This document shows, in pieces, positions 28,370 to 37,407 of a stretch of DNA of 64,000 nucleotides (position 1 is the stretch's first letter; each line of letters begins with the position of its first letter). The notes beneath the pieces are model-generated. The model was given only the letters and a program-made list of their open reading frames with translations, ran no database searches and was not told where the DNA came from. The DNA comes from AG1 sp035559775 (GTDB lineage: Archaea; Thermoproteota; Thermoprotei_A; Sulfolobales; AG1). The stretch spans positions 1 to 64,000 of the forward strand of contig DATMAU010000038.1 of the NCBI GenBank assembly GCA_035559775.1, given 5' to 3'. Made by a program: the position numbers and the translations under genes.

Positions 28370-29060
28370 GGTGTCTCTATGTGGTTTTCCGGGTTGGTGT
28401 TGATCCTTAGGGGTCTTGTTGATCGCTGTGGGGGGTTATGGATCGGGGGCTGATCGTTGTTGATCCGGATCTTGGGAAAGATCCCGTTGGATTTATGGTG
28501 TTGTTAACTGGCACTTAATAACACCTGGTTAATTTTAACCTCGCCCCACTAGATCAAAAAGATCTTGGGGATCTTGAGAGATCCAAAAAGATCTTGGGGA
28601 TCTAGGATCCCCGCCTACTATGTAAAGGAATATATAGTATAAACTGTGGGCTGTGGGCTATCGTGATACGCTAAATCAACGATCACGAGATCATTGGCTT
28701 AGAACGGCTACATATATTGGTCCTATGATCTGGGATCTGTTTAATTGTGGTATTACTCGGGGTTTGATCGTAGTGCATGTTTTAATTGATCGATGATCGT
28801 GTCTAGGGACTGGCTGGATAGGTTTTCAATGGGCTTTTCAATGGGGCTATCTATCCATGGGTGTCTTGGTATATTTACCAGTATACGATCATAGGGATCG
28901 ATCTTGAGTGATACTGTTCATCAAAAGATCCATGATCATTGGTTCTAATGGGCTATGTGTTTCGGAGCTAGGATCCCGGGATCTTTCTGGGATCGTATTA
29001 CTATAAGATCATATACGATATTGTTTAAATAGTAATAAAGGATCTAGTGCTCCTCACAGA
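28370..29060. other. GATC-rich non-coding block
   Basis: I counted about 31 GATC tetramers in roughly 690 bp, about one per 22 bp; a nearby coding gene (7785-8861) has about one per 100 bp. They occur in many contexts (GGATCC, AGATCT, CGATC), so this is not one simple repeat. No gene is visible. A replication origin, a protein-binding array or a methylation-linked region are possible readings; none is shown. Confidence 0.55.
28551..28603 (+). repeat. Tandem 24/25-bp repeat with AAAAAGATCTTGGGGATCT
   Basis: Two near-identical units (28551-28574 and 28579-28603) are separated by 4 bp and differ by one inserted C. Each contains AGATCTTGGGGATCT, so three GATC sites per unit. They lie inside the GATC-rich block and could be protein-binding sites. 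Confidence 0.75.
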
Positions 29061-29350
29061 TGCATAGATCGGTAAATCCACCGATACACCAAGCAATCAA
29101 CTACTCTCCAGAATAGCCTTCCCAACCCTAGCGCTAGCTACTCAACATCTCTACCCACTGCTACCTGGTAGCTTGGTATATGCTATTCATTATTGCACGT
29201 CGAAAACCCATAGATAACCATGGCTCTGATATGATACTAAATCCCTGTAGAAGTGATTCTCAGGCTAGTAAAATTAGAGGTAGAGTAGTTATTATCCCGA
29301 TAGAGGTTTAGACTTTATAGCTGTTAGTATCAAATGCAGGCTGGCGGGAT
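29061..29350. other. Gap after GATC-rich block
   Basis: No open frame or RNA gene is recognisable. It forms the downstream flank of the coiled-coil protein gene, which ends at 29351. Confidence 0.4.
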
Positions 29351-30133
29351 CTAGGATCCTTTCTCCTTTTCCTTCTTCTCTCTTTCTGCTTGTTTCTTTC
29401 TTGCTAGTCCTACTGCTATGCTTGAGTATAGGTGTAGCTTCCAAGCCTCTATCCTATCACCATGCTCCTCAAGCACCTTCCTAGCAAGATCCCTGAGCTC
29501 CAAAGCCTCCTCAAGACTGAGCTCCTCCTTATCGAGAAGCTCCTTAATCCTCCTCCACTCCTCCTTAGATATAGGGTTTGTTAGAGAGAGCTCAACGATC
29601 CTCCTAGCCTCGCTCCTAGCAAGATCACCCCTCTCCTTGGCAATAACACCCTCACTAACAAGAAGCTCAACAAAAAACTCCTGGTACCCGGAAAAACCAC
29701 GGGCAACCCTCTCAACCCTTCCACTAAGAGAATCAATACTAAACCTCAAAGCACCGACCTCGGATCCAAGATCCTTAACGCTGGATTCTAGAGAAACGAC
29801 TCTGGACTTAAGATCATTAACACTGGTTTCAAGACCAATAACCCTGGATCTAAGATCATTAACACTAGACTCTAGAGAAACAACCCTAGATTCAAGACCA
29901 CCAATCCTGGACTCAAGACTATCAACCCTAGCTCCAAGCTCCCTAAGCCCGGATTCGAGGCGGGCAGACCTAGATTCGAGGGTATCAACTTTAGATTCAA
30001 GAACCCCTATCCTCGCCTCTATCGCTGTGAATCTTTTTCCAAGCCAGTAACCAAGCCCGGCTGATGAGGCTATAATCGAGGCTATGATCGATATTACCGA
30101 TGCCACTAGCTCCGCTAAACCGACTTCAGCCAT
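29351..30133 (-). CDS. Membrane-anchored coiled-coil protein
   Basis: The 260-residue protein starts with one transmembrane helix (about 6-32), then a long coiled coil (about 35-140) built of near-repeats of LESRV/LESSV units of 7 and 14 residues, then a helical C-terminal domain (about 145-245) and a Lys/Glu-rich tail. Similar crenarchaeal proteins are of unknown function; a scaffold at the membrane is a fair guess. The repeat makes the opposite strand open for 210 codons, which is a shadow. It is separated from the small gene at 30295 by about 160 bp. Confidence 0.75.
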   Translation of the reverse strand: MAEVGLAELVASVISIIASIIASSAGLGYWLGKRFTAIEARIGVLESKVDTLESRSARLESGLRELGARVDSLESRIGGLESRVVSLESSVNDLRSRVIGLETSVNDLKSRVVSLESSVKDLGSEVGALRFSIDSLSGRVERVARGFSGYQEFFVELLVSEGVIAKERGDLARSEARRIVELSLTNPISKEEWRRIKELLDKEELSLEEALELRDLARKVLEEHGDRIEAWKLHLYSSIAVGLARKKQAEREKKEKEKGS

Positions 30134-30294
30134 ACTCCCAGAAATCCCTGCCTAGGGTGCTAATATGCATTATGCTGCACAGGATCTGCTATATAGTTAG
30201 GGTTTACGCGGATAATAGCCTACTAGCCTGCCTCGATCGATCTGTGTTTAACAGATCTCCAGATCCTATTGCGTTCCGAGACATAAGGCGGTTT

Positions 30295-30597
30295 TCACAT
30301 CACCAGCCTTAGCCATCCCTTCTCAATCATTAATGTCACTATCCTCCAAAACCTTCTCTCAGTAACATGCCTTGGATCGAATCCTTTCTCGCTGAGAAGC
30401 CTCAACACCTCACCGTATAGATGATCCATAAGATCTCTGCCGATAACACCTCCAGTAACCTCGAGCACGATGCGCTCAACATCCCTATTACTCGGATATG
30501 GTTTCTTCCCACCACGATGCCCCCTAGATCTTCTGCTATTCCCCACAACCTCTCTCAACAGATCCTCAGGAACTTGGGAAAATATGTCGCTGACCAA
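30295..30597 (-). CDS. Small basic protein, unknown
   Basis: The 100-residue protein has an acidic N terminus, a Lys/Arg/Gly-rich patch (about 20-33, SRRSRGHRGGKK) and a helical C-terminal two thirds that could be a winged-helix fold (EKGFDPRHVTERRFWRIVTLMIEKGWL). I do not recognise a family. It lies between the coiled-coil protein gene and the divergent MscS gene, and could be a DNA-binding regulator. Confidence 0.5.
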   Translation of the reverse strand: MVSDIFSQVPEDLLREVVGNSRRSRGHRGGKKPYPSNRDVERIVLEVTGGVIGRDLMDHLYGEVLRLLSEKGFDPRHVTERRFWRIVTLMIEKGWLRLVM

Positions 30598-30714
30598 CCA
30601 CCCACCAAAATATATATTGTGGAGCCAAATCTATAGCAATCACCACGTGGCTCCCTCTCTATGGGTTTATTGGAAACATATTAAGATCTATTAATTAACT
30701 ATATTGGTGACATA

Positions 30715-31332
30715 GTGTTGAAACACAATGCCTCCATAGCAAGGGAGTTCAGAAACTCTGTCATGATGTTGATAATATGGGTAGTGATCTATCTAATAAT
30801 AAGTGCACTGATCAACGGCTATCTCTTACCACTACTAAGCAGAGAAGGAGTAGAAGCCACACAATATGCCCCCTATATAAACATAGCCCTAGCACTCGCC
30901 TTTGGCTACATGATAGTAAGAGCGCTAGCCAACACAATATACTGGTCCCTCAGAGCTAGATACGAGCATCCCCAAGCAGCTGCTGTGAGGAGCGTTATGA
31001 TTATAATAGGTATAGGCGCCCTCCTAGCAGGAATCGCTGGAGGCGTTGCCGGGGGAGCTGCCGGCGTAGCACTCGGAGGCTTCCTAGGAATCGTGGTTGG
31101 CTTCGCATCCCAACAAGTCCTCAGCCAGGCTGTAGCAGGGCTCTTCCTACTACTAGCCAGACCAGTATCTATAGGGGATAGAGTAACAATAGCAGGCGAA
31201 ACAGGCGCCATCGAGGACATATCATCGCTATTCATAAAAATACGGAAAGACGACGGGACATTAATGCTCATACCAAATAACATGGCCATAGGTGCCAAAA
31301 TACAGATTATAAAGAAATATGGAGAGACCTAA
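30715..31332 (+). CDS. MscS-type mechanosensitive channel
   Basis: The 205-residue protein has two N-terminal membrane segments, a glycine/alanine-rich pore helix (about 95-125, GIAGGVAGGAAGVALGG) and the MscS beta domain motif RPVSIGDRVTIAGETGAIEDIS. It ends at LIPNNMAI, so the large C-terminal cage domain of E. coli MscS is absent; such short forms are common in archaea. The start is GTG with GGTGA upstream. It should release solutes on hypo-osmotic shock. Confidence 0.9.
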   Translation: MLKHNASIAREFRNSVMMLIIWVVIYLIISALINGYLLPLLSREGVEATQYAPYINIALALAFGYMIVRALANTIYWSLRARYEHPQAAAVRSVMIIIGIGALLAGIAGGVAGGAAGVALGGFLGIVVGFASQQVLSQAVAGLFLLLARPVSIGDRVTIAGETGAIEDISSLFIKIRKDDGTLMLIPNNMAIGAKIQIIKKYGET

Positions 31333-31345
31333 AACTTCGAGCTCC

Positions 31346-31522
31346 TCACATGATCTTTGACAAGATCTCCTCGAGATCTTTTTCAAGCCTCTCCCTAGGC
31401 CTCCACGAAACATGTATAACCCTCACACCCTGCCTGGCAAGCTCCCTCGAGAAATGCTCAAGCCCGATGCTAACCAGCCTGGGCTTTCCCCTAAGCAGAT
31501 CTAAGGCCTTCTCAACACCCAT
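31346..31522 (-). CDS. 58-residue FdrA/DUF1116-linked small protein
   Basis: An ATG at 31522, two bases after the allF stop and preceded by GGGGG, opens a 58-codon frame ending in TGA at 31346. The product contains LVSIGLEHFSRELARQGVRV and then IHVSWRPRE. From memory, a segment of the form INIGLxxFAxxLxxQGxxVxxVDWxPP occurs fused to FdrA or DUF1116 proteins in many bacteria, so this looks like a split-off domain of the oxamate carbamoyltransferase. It is the third gene of the cyclase-allF operon. Role unknown: perhaps subunit assembly between AllF and AllG. Confidence 0.7.
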   Translation of the reverse strand: MGVEKALDLLRGKPRLVSIGLEHFSRELARQGVRVIHVSWRPRERLEKDLEEILSKIM

Positions 31523-31524
31523 GT

Positions 31525-33138
31525 CTAGAACCCCCGGAGAAACTCATTAGAGAACATGTTTATCAAATCTCCATCACTCCTCCTCAAAGCGATCATGGCA
31601 GCTGCGAGAGCCATCGTAGCGTTTGTTGGGAGGACTATAACGCCAAGCTCCCTCAAAACCCTCTCCTGGGAGACCAGGCCCTGGGGATCCTGATCCGTGC
31701 CCACAACATGGGCTAGAAAAACAATCCTCCTACCATCCTCCCTAGCGATCTCCATAGCCCTCTTAATAGCATCCACATGGGCCCCAGCAGGATCCCCATG
31801 AGCTCCATAACCTAGGACAAAGTCAAGCATGATCACGGCTACTTCAGGATCCCTGGCTTCATCAACAATCCTCTTAAGCCTAATACTAGGATCTATCATC
31901 GGGTGAGCCCTCCCCTCAGTGAACTCCTCACCCCCAAGATCTATAACCGTGTCCCCATAGCTCTTCCAAGGATCCCGCAGCCTTAGATCATCCCTCAAGG
32001 GCGAGTCAGACCAAATATCACCAACAAACCTGCTGAGAATAACCATAGCCTCATAAGCAAACGTACCCCCCACAAAGAGACCCCTAACATATCTCTGCCC
32101 CTCCCTAAGCCCGGCAATAGCGTCCTCTATAGCTCTGAGAGCATTACTATCAATGCCAAGGATCTTTTGAGCCTCACTATATAGACTTGGATCTATAATC
32201 CTAGCAGTCTCAAGGACAGCTGCATGTAGCGTTCTCGTCTGAACGATCCTCTTGCTAGCCTCTGGATCTAGAGTCTCTATCTCCCCACCCACAAGGCATG
32301 TAACATATTTCTTCCTACCCCTCGACGCTATGTAATCGAAGACCCTACGCTGAACCTCCCTAGAAGGAGGTTTAGAGATTAGAATCACAAGGGACGTCCC
32401 GGGATCATTCTCAAACACATCGATCGAGAACAACGTCATAAGGCCCCCAACCTCCCTGCTAAGATCCCTGCCACCAACACCAATCCCGTGTGAAACGCCT
32501 AACCCGATCCTATGGAGAAGGACACTCACCTCCTGAAGCCCTGTACCAGAGGCCGAGATCACTCCCACAGAGCCTCTCCTAACAGCATTGGCAAAAGCTA
32601 TTGCAACACCACTAATTATAGACGTCCCAGCCTCCGGGCCCATTAGGAGGAGACCCTTCTCATAAGCGTATCTCTTCATGGCGACCTCATCCTCTATAGG
32701 CACGTGGTCGCTGAAGAGGTGCACATGGATCCCTCTCTCAAGGAGCTTCATGACAACCTCTCTAGCATATTTACCTGGGATCGAGACCAGGGCTAGGTTT
32801 ATATCCTTGTTTATATCGAGGGCTAGATCTAGATCCTCGTATACCTCTAGACCCCTCGCCCCTGGCTGTGCAAGCAGTTCTTCTACGAGCCTCGATATAT
32901 GGTCTATATCGGCATTATCCTTAAGCCTGAGAGCAACGATCAGGTCGTTCTCTCCAGCCTCTTCACCCTCACTGGTTAGAAACCCCTCTCTAGACATTAG
33001 ATCCTTGTTAAGCCTAGTACCCATAGCTATAAAGGCATCTATAACACCACTAACCTTTCTCAGCTCTTCGCTTACGTGGAGTAGGTATACAGAGTCCCTG
33101 TAGAGACCCTTTTTAACAATATTGATAACCCTAGGCAT
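31525..33138 (-). CDS. allF: FdrA-like protein, AllF subunit of oxamate carbamoyltransferase
   Basis: The 537-residue protein is of the FdrA family (succinyl-CoA-synthetase-like folds). Visible blocks are the N-terminal VIDAFIAMGTRLNKDLM region, the Rossmann-type GVISASGTGLQEVS stretch, GIGVGGRDLS and the MLDFVLGYGAHGDPAG motif near the C-terminal third. In E. coli AllF joins AllG and AllH to form oxamic transcarbamylase. I start it at the ATG at 33138, which opens with MPRVINIVKKGLYRDS as bacterial FdrA does; the longer frame would overlap the cyclase. Here it is 27 kb from allG-allH but next to a cyclase, unlike the usual fdrA-ylbE-ylbF cluster. Confidence 0.88.
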   Translation of the reverse strand: MPRVINIVKKGLYRDSVYLLHVSEELRKVSGVIDAFIAMGTRLNKDLMSREGFLTSEGEEAGENDLIVALRLKDNADIDHISRLVEELLAQPGARGLEVYEDLDLALDINKDINLALVSIPGKYAREVVMKLLERGIHVHLFSDHVPIEDEVAMKRYAYEKGLLLMGPEAGTSIISGVAIAFANAVRRGSVGVISASGTGLQEVSVLLHRIGLGVSHGIGVGGRDLSREVGGLMTLFSIDVFENDPGTSLVILISKPPSREVQRRVFDYIASRGRKKYVTCLVGGEIETLDPEASKRIVQTRTLHAAVLETARIIDPSLYSEAQKILGIDSNALRAIEDAIAGLREGQRYVRGLFVGGTFAYEAMVILSRFVGDIWSDSPLRDDLRLRDPWKSYGDTVIDLGGEEFTEGRAHPMIDPSIRLKRIVDEARDPEVAVIMLDFVLGYGAHGDPAGAHVDAIKRAMEIAREDGRRIVFLAHVVGTDQDPQGLVSQERVLRELGVIVLPTNATMALAAAMIALRRSDGDLINMFSNEFLRGF

Positions 33139-33148
33139 GGTTTGCAAC

Positions 33149-34042
33149 CTAGTCTGAACAGACAGCAACAAGCCTGCAGAAAGAAGCCTCAGCACCAACG
33201 ATCTTTACAGGGAAGCCTGCTATCAGGCACCTCCTATTAGCAACCTTATCTATATCGCCACCAGCATTCTCGACATGCAGGATCCCTTTGGGGAATAGGT
33301 AAGTGTGCATAAGCTGGTAATTCTCCGGCCACGGCATAACCTCGTCAACATCTCTCCCAAACTTCTTCTTAAACTCGTTCACAATATCCTGCCTGATCCT
33401 TCTGATCACCGTGTTGAGAGGATGATCCTGGGATACAGCATCAACAGCCGTCCACCTAATCTTGTTCTTAATCAGCCAGTCCGCGAACTCCTTCATAGGT
33501 CCTGGGTGTTTCAACATATACTTCACAGGATTAGCCTCAGCCCTATACCAAGCATACCTATCATAACCAGTCCTTATAACGAGAATATCGTAGGGCTTGA
33601 GGGAGAGGTTATATGATTTGAGCTTCCTCTCGATCATATCGGAGGTATAGATATCAAGATCGCTCACCTCATCGCTTATATCAACTATAACCCCCTCACC
33701 GATCCAGTATTCGACAGGGATCGACGCTATATCGAGCCCAGCAGTATCAAAATGCAGAGGGCCATCCATATGCGTCCCTATATGGAATGGTGTTTGGATA
33801 TACTGAGCATTCACACCATGCTCCTGGACAGTCTTGATCCATCTGATCTCGAAGGGAGGATAAGTAGGGAAGGGCGGCGTATTCGGACCCAGCGGCTGTG
33901 AGAGGTCATAGACCCTCGCCCTAGACCAGTCAACAGCGTCTCTCCAGCTATAGAGAGGCTTCCCCTTAGCCCTTATCTCTGCCAAGAACTCCTCAAGAAT
34001 ATTACCCGGTCTCGGTCTCCACTCACCGAAATATATGGACAT
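33149..34042 (-). CDS. Cyclase-family (kynurenine formamidase-like) hydrolase
   Basis: The 297-residue protein has the metal-binding HxGTHxDxxxH motif (HIGTHMDGPLHF) of the cyclase family, whose members hydrolyse cyclic or N-formyl amides (kynurenine formamidase, isatin hydrolase). YDLSQPLGPNTPPFP at about 50-64 is the usual family opening. It lies 10 bp before allF, so one transcript likely carries both. A ring-opening step that makes a carbamoylated acid for AllFGH would fit (for example parabanate to oxalurate); this is inference. Tryptophan catabolism has no support here. Confidence 0.88.
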   Translation of the reverse strand: MSIYFGEWRPRPGNILEEFLAEIRAKGKPLYSWRDAVDWSRARVYDLSQPLGPNTPPFPTYPPFEIRWIKTVQEHGVNAQYIQTPFHIGTHMDGPLHFDTAGLDIASIPVEYWIGEGVIVDISDEVSDLDIYTSDMIERKLKSYNLSLKPYDILVIRTGYDRYAWYRAEANPVKYMLKHPGPMKEFADWLIKNKIRWTAVDAVSQDHPLNTVIRRIRQDIVNEFKKKFGRDVDEVMPWPENYQLMHTYLFPKGILHVENAGGDIDKVANRRCLIAGFPVKIVGAEASFCRLVAVCSD

Positions 34043-34236
34043 AATGAAAACCCGTGGGGATTAAGCCTAGATAGTTAATATATTATCTCCACACATCTCA
34101 ACAAAGCCGCCCCACCGCCCCAATAGCGTTTGGAGGAACACCGCCCCAAAGATCCGTCCCGACGCTGAGCTAGTGATCCAAGGGCTCATATTTATATACC
34201 CCATTAACGCATATAGTTGGATAAGGTGTTAATGAA

Positions 34237-36084
34237 ATGCCGATCGAGAATCTATTCCAAGTGGCTGGCTCAGCTGTAAAGAACGAGGCTAGCACCCATA
34301 ACAGGGCTGCCACGATGCAGCTAGCCAAAGCCCTGCCATCTCCTGGAAAGTTTGATCCCTTGACAGGCACTGTGAAGATCGCTGGGAGAGAGATAAAGGT
34401 AGGAGGGCCTCTCCCAAGCCTGGCTGAGGGTGAGAAACTGGTAAGGGTTACTCAGAGCCTCTGTCCATACTGTCAAAGACTGCTTCCAGCAGTGATCTAT
34501 GAGAAAGACGACAAGATATATCTGAGGAAAATATGCCCTGACCATGGTAGCATAGATGAGCTCTACTTCGGCAACTCATACCTATACTACAAGTTCCTCT
34601 CAAGAGGCGTTGATGGTAAGGGAGCTAGGTATACATATACCGTGGCGGAGGCCCCGTGCCCCTACAGCTGTGGCCTGTGCTCGATGCATGTGAGCCACTC
34701 AGCGTTAACCAACCTTGTTATCACAAATAGATGTGATCTTGACTGCTGGTACTGCTTCTTCTTCGCCGAGAAGGCAGGCTATGTCTATGAACCCACAATA
34801 GATCAGATCAAGTTCATGGTATCACAGCTGATGAAACAGGGCGTCGCTACAGTGATCCAGATAACAGGTGGAGAGCCTACAATAAGAGAAGATCTACCAC
34901 AGATCGTTAGAGAACTGAGAGCAATGGGTGTAACCCACCTACAGCTAAACACGCACGGAATAACATTCGCAAAGCTCTTCCACGAAGACCCAGACCTTGC
35001 TGTTAAATATGCTAGAGAGCTTAGAGAAGCTGGTGTAAATACTATATACATGAGCTTCGATGGTGTCACACCACAGACCAATCCTAAGAACCACTATGAG
35101 GTTCCATTCACATTCGAGGTGTTCAGAAAAGCCGGGATGACCAGCGTAGTGCTTGTCCCAGTAGCTATAAAGTCCGTCAACGACCACGTATTTGGCGATA
35201 TAATAAGGTTTGCCGCTAAGAACATGGATATAGTGAGGGCTGTTAACTTCCAGCCCGTGAGCCTCACCGGGATGATGAAGAGGTTCGAGAGGGAGAGGTA
35301 TAGGATAACCATAGCAGACGCAATAATAAAGATAGAGGAGCAGACAAACGGGCAGATCGATAGGGACTCGTGGTTCCCAGTACCAGCCTGTGTACCTATA
35401 TCAGAATTCGCAGAAGCACTCTCAGGCAAGTTTAAGTTCGAAATGACATGCCACCCACACTGCGGTGCCGGAAGCTATGTCTACGTGGTTAGAAAAGGAT
35501 CTTCGGTCTATGACTACGAGTTCATCCCACTAAGCAGAATGATCGATCTCGAAGGTTTCCTTGAATACCTCCACCAGAAGAGCGAGGAACTGAGAGAGGG
35601 TAGGAGCAAAATACTAACAGGCCTAGGCCTTGCATGGAACGCCGTGACCAAGTTCATAAACTGGGAGAACGTGCCGGGAGAGATAAAGAAGATGCTTCCA
35701 AAACTAATCGTAGATATATTTGTCAAGCAGAGCTATGAAGCTCTCGGCGAGTTCCACTACAAGTTCCTCTTCCTCGGCATGATGCACTTCATGGACCAGT
35801 ATAACTACGATGTAGAGAGGGTAATGAGGTGCGACATACACTACACAATGCCCGACGGGAGGGTAGTGCCCTTCTGCGCCTTCAACGTCTTGCCAGATAT
35901 CTATAGGGATTACGTGCAGAAGCAATACTCAATGAGCTTCGAGGAGTATGAGAGGAAATACGGCCCCGGCAGGATCGGTGAGGCTATGAAGTTCAGAAGA
36001 ACAAGGGATTACCTGGAAATGGTTAAGAAGCACCCGATATATCTAAGCCACTACCAGGAGTTCCTAAAAACAGACAAAAAGTAG
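34237..36084 (+). CDS. Radical SAM protein, tetraether synthase (Tes)-like
   Basis: The 615-residue protein has a Cys-rich N-terminal part (CPYC at 76-79, C100), a second cluster C141, C145, C148, and the radical SAM motif C166, C170, C173 (CDLDCWYC), followed by TGGEPT. The NLVITNRCDLDCWYCFFFAE block is characteristic of the Tes/MJ0619 group, which joins two archaeol lipids into membrane-spanning tetraethers. A further Cys-rich region near 395-415 may bind another cluster. The gene has its own TATA-rich upstream region and is divergent from the cyclase operon. Substrate assignment rests on family recall. Confidence 0.8.
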   Translation: MPIENLFQVAGSAVKNEASTHNRAATMQLAKALPSPGKFDPLTGTVKIAGREIKVGGPLPSLAEGEKLVRVTQSLCPYCQRLLPAVIYEKDDKIYLRKICPDHGSIDELYFGNSYLYYKFLSRGVDGKGARYTYTVAEAPCPYSCGLCSMHVSHSALTNLVITNRCDLDCWYCFFFAEKAGYVYEPTIDQIKFMVSQLMKQGVATVIQITGGEPTIREDLPQIVRELRAMGVTHLQLNTHGITFAKLFHEDPDLAVKYARELREAGVNTIYMSFDGVTPQTNPKNHYEVPFTFEVFRKAGMTSVVLVPVAIKSVNDHVFGDIIRFAAKNMDIVRAVNFQPVSLTGMMKRFERERYRITIADAIIKIEEQTNGQIDRDSWFPVPACVPISEFAEALSGKFKFEMTCHPHCGAGSYVYVVRKGSSVYDYEFIPLSRMIDLEGFLEYLHQKSEELREGRSKILTGLGLAWNAVTKFINWENVPGEIKKMLPKLIVDIFVKQSYEALGEFHYKFLFLGMMHFMDQYNYDVERVMRCDIHYTMPDGRVVPFCAFNVLPDIYRDYVQKQYSMSFEEYERKYGPGRIGEAMKFRRTRDYLEMVKKHPIYLSHYQEFLKTDKK

Positions 36085-36207
36085 CATAAGACAAACCGCC
36101 TATTTCCCGGTTATAATGGTTTTTTCCCAAGAGAAGATTATTGGGAATGTATGCCGATTTAAAACCTTATATCTCCCAAGTCACAGCATATATGGTGCTC
36201 AGCGTTT

Positions 36208-37374
36208 GTGGAGGAATTCACAGTAACCCCCTGGGAGGTTAGGGGCAGGGTTGATTATGAGAAGCTGATAAAGATCTTTGGGACCGAGGCTATAACCAGA
36301 GACCTCCTAGAGAGGCTTGAGAGACTCGCTGGAGGAGAGCTCCACGTCCTCCTAAGAAGAGGGGTCTTCTTCTCCCACAGGGATTTCGACAAAGTCCTAG
36401 ATGATCTTGAGAAGGGCGGGAGCTTCTTCCTCTACACAGGGAGAGGACCCTCGGGGCCAATGCATATAGGGCACCTGATACCCTTTATACTTACCAAATG
36501 GTTCCAGGATAGATTCAGGGCTAACGTGTATATAATGATCACGGATGATGAGAAGTTTCTCGACGAGGAGAAGATGAGCCTTGAGGAGGCTAGGCATTGG
36601 GCTTTTGAGAACACGCTCGATATAATAGCAGTTGGCTTCGACCCTGACAGGACATTCGTATTCCACGATACAGAGTATATTGGTAAAATGTACCCCCTAG
36701 CTATAAAGATAGCTAAGAAAATAAACTATAACCTGGTAAGGGCTGTCTTCGGCTTCACAGGATCCACAAACATAGGGTTGCTCTTCTACCCAGCCCTCCA
36801 GATAGTCCCGACATTTTTCGAGAAAAAGAGGTGCCTGATCCCAGCAGCAATAGATCAGGATCCCTATTGGAGGATACAGAGGGACCTGGCAGAGTCGTTT
36901 GGATACTACAAGGTTGCCGCTATACACTCAAAATTCCTCCCACCCCTCACGGGGTTTGAAGGGAAGATGAGCTCGTCAAAGCCGGAGACAGCCATATTCC
37001 TGACAGACGATCCTAAGACTGTGAGGACAAAGATCATGAAGTACGCCTTCTCAGGCGGGCAGCCGACGATCGAGCTCCACAGAAAGCTTGGAGGCAACCC
37101 GGATATAGATATATCCTTCCAGTGGCTCAAAATGCTCTTCGAACCAGACGATAAGAGGCTTAAAGAGATAGAGGACAGCTATAGATCCGGGGCTATGCTT
37201 ACAGGCGAGCTTAAAGAATATCTCATCGATAAGATAAACAGATTCCTCGAAGAGCATAGAGAGAGGAGGGAGAAAGCCAGAGAGATGATCCACGTCTATA
37301 TGCGGGAAGGAAAACTAGCTAGAGCCATGTGGGAGAGAGATCTGCTTGACACGGATCCTTCCAGTAATATATAA
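36208..37374 (+). CDS. trpS: Tryptophanyl-tRNA synthetase
   Basis: The 388-residue class I synthetase charges tRNA-Trp. HIGH is at 86-89 (GPMHIGHL) and KMSSS follows GFEG. The N-terminal extension (TPWEVRGRVDYEKLIKIFG) is typical of archaeal and eukaryotic TrpRS. The start is GTG; a TATA-like AAAACCTTATATC lies about 45 bp upstream. moaA follows 33 bp later, perhaps on the same transcript. Confidence 0.95.
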   Translation: MEEFTVTPWEVRGRVDYEKLIKIFGTEAITRDLLERLERLAGGELHVLLRRGVFFSHRDFDKVLDDLEKGGSFFLYTGRGPSGPMHIGHLIPFILTKWFQDRFRANVYIMITDDEKFLDEEKMSLEEARHWAFENTLDIIAVGFDPDRTFVFHDTEYIGKMYPLAIKIAKKINYNLVRAVFGFTGSTNIGLLFYPALQIVPTFFEKKRCLIPAAIDQDPYWRIQRDLAESFGYYKVAAIHSKFLPPLTGFEGKMSSSKPETAIFLTDDPKTVRTKIMKYAFSGGQPTIELHRKLGGNPDIDISFQWLKMLFEPDDKRLKEIEDSYRSGAMLTGELKEYLIDKINRFLEEHRERREKAREMIHVYMREGKLARAMWERDLLDTDPSSNI

Positions 37375-37407
37375 ACTGTTTAGCAGAGATAATTTAGGTG
37401 CTACCGG

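Noticed and set aside
29418..30050. 210-codon frame opposite the coiled-coil gene
   Set aside because: It is the antisense shadow of the LESRV repeat; the minus-strand protein has a proper membrane helix and helical domain.
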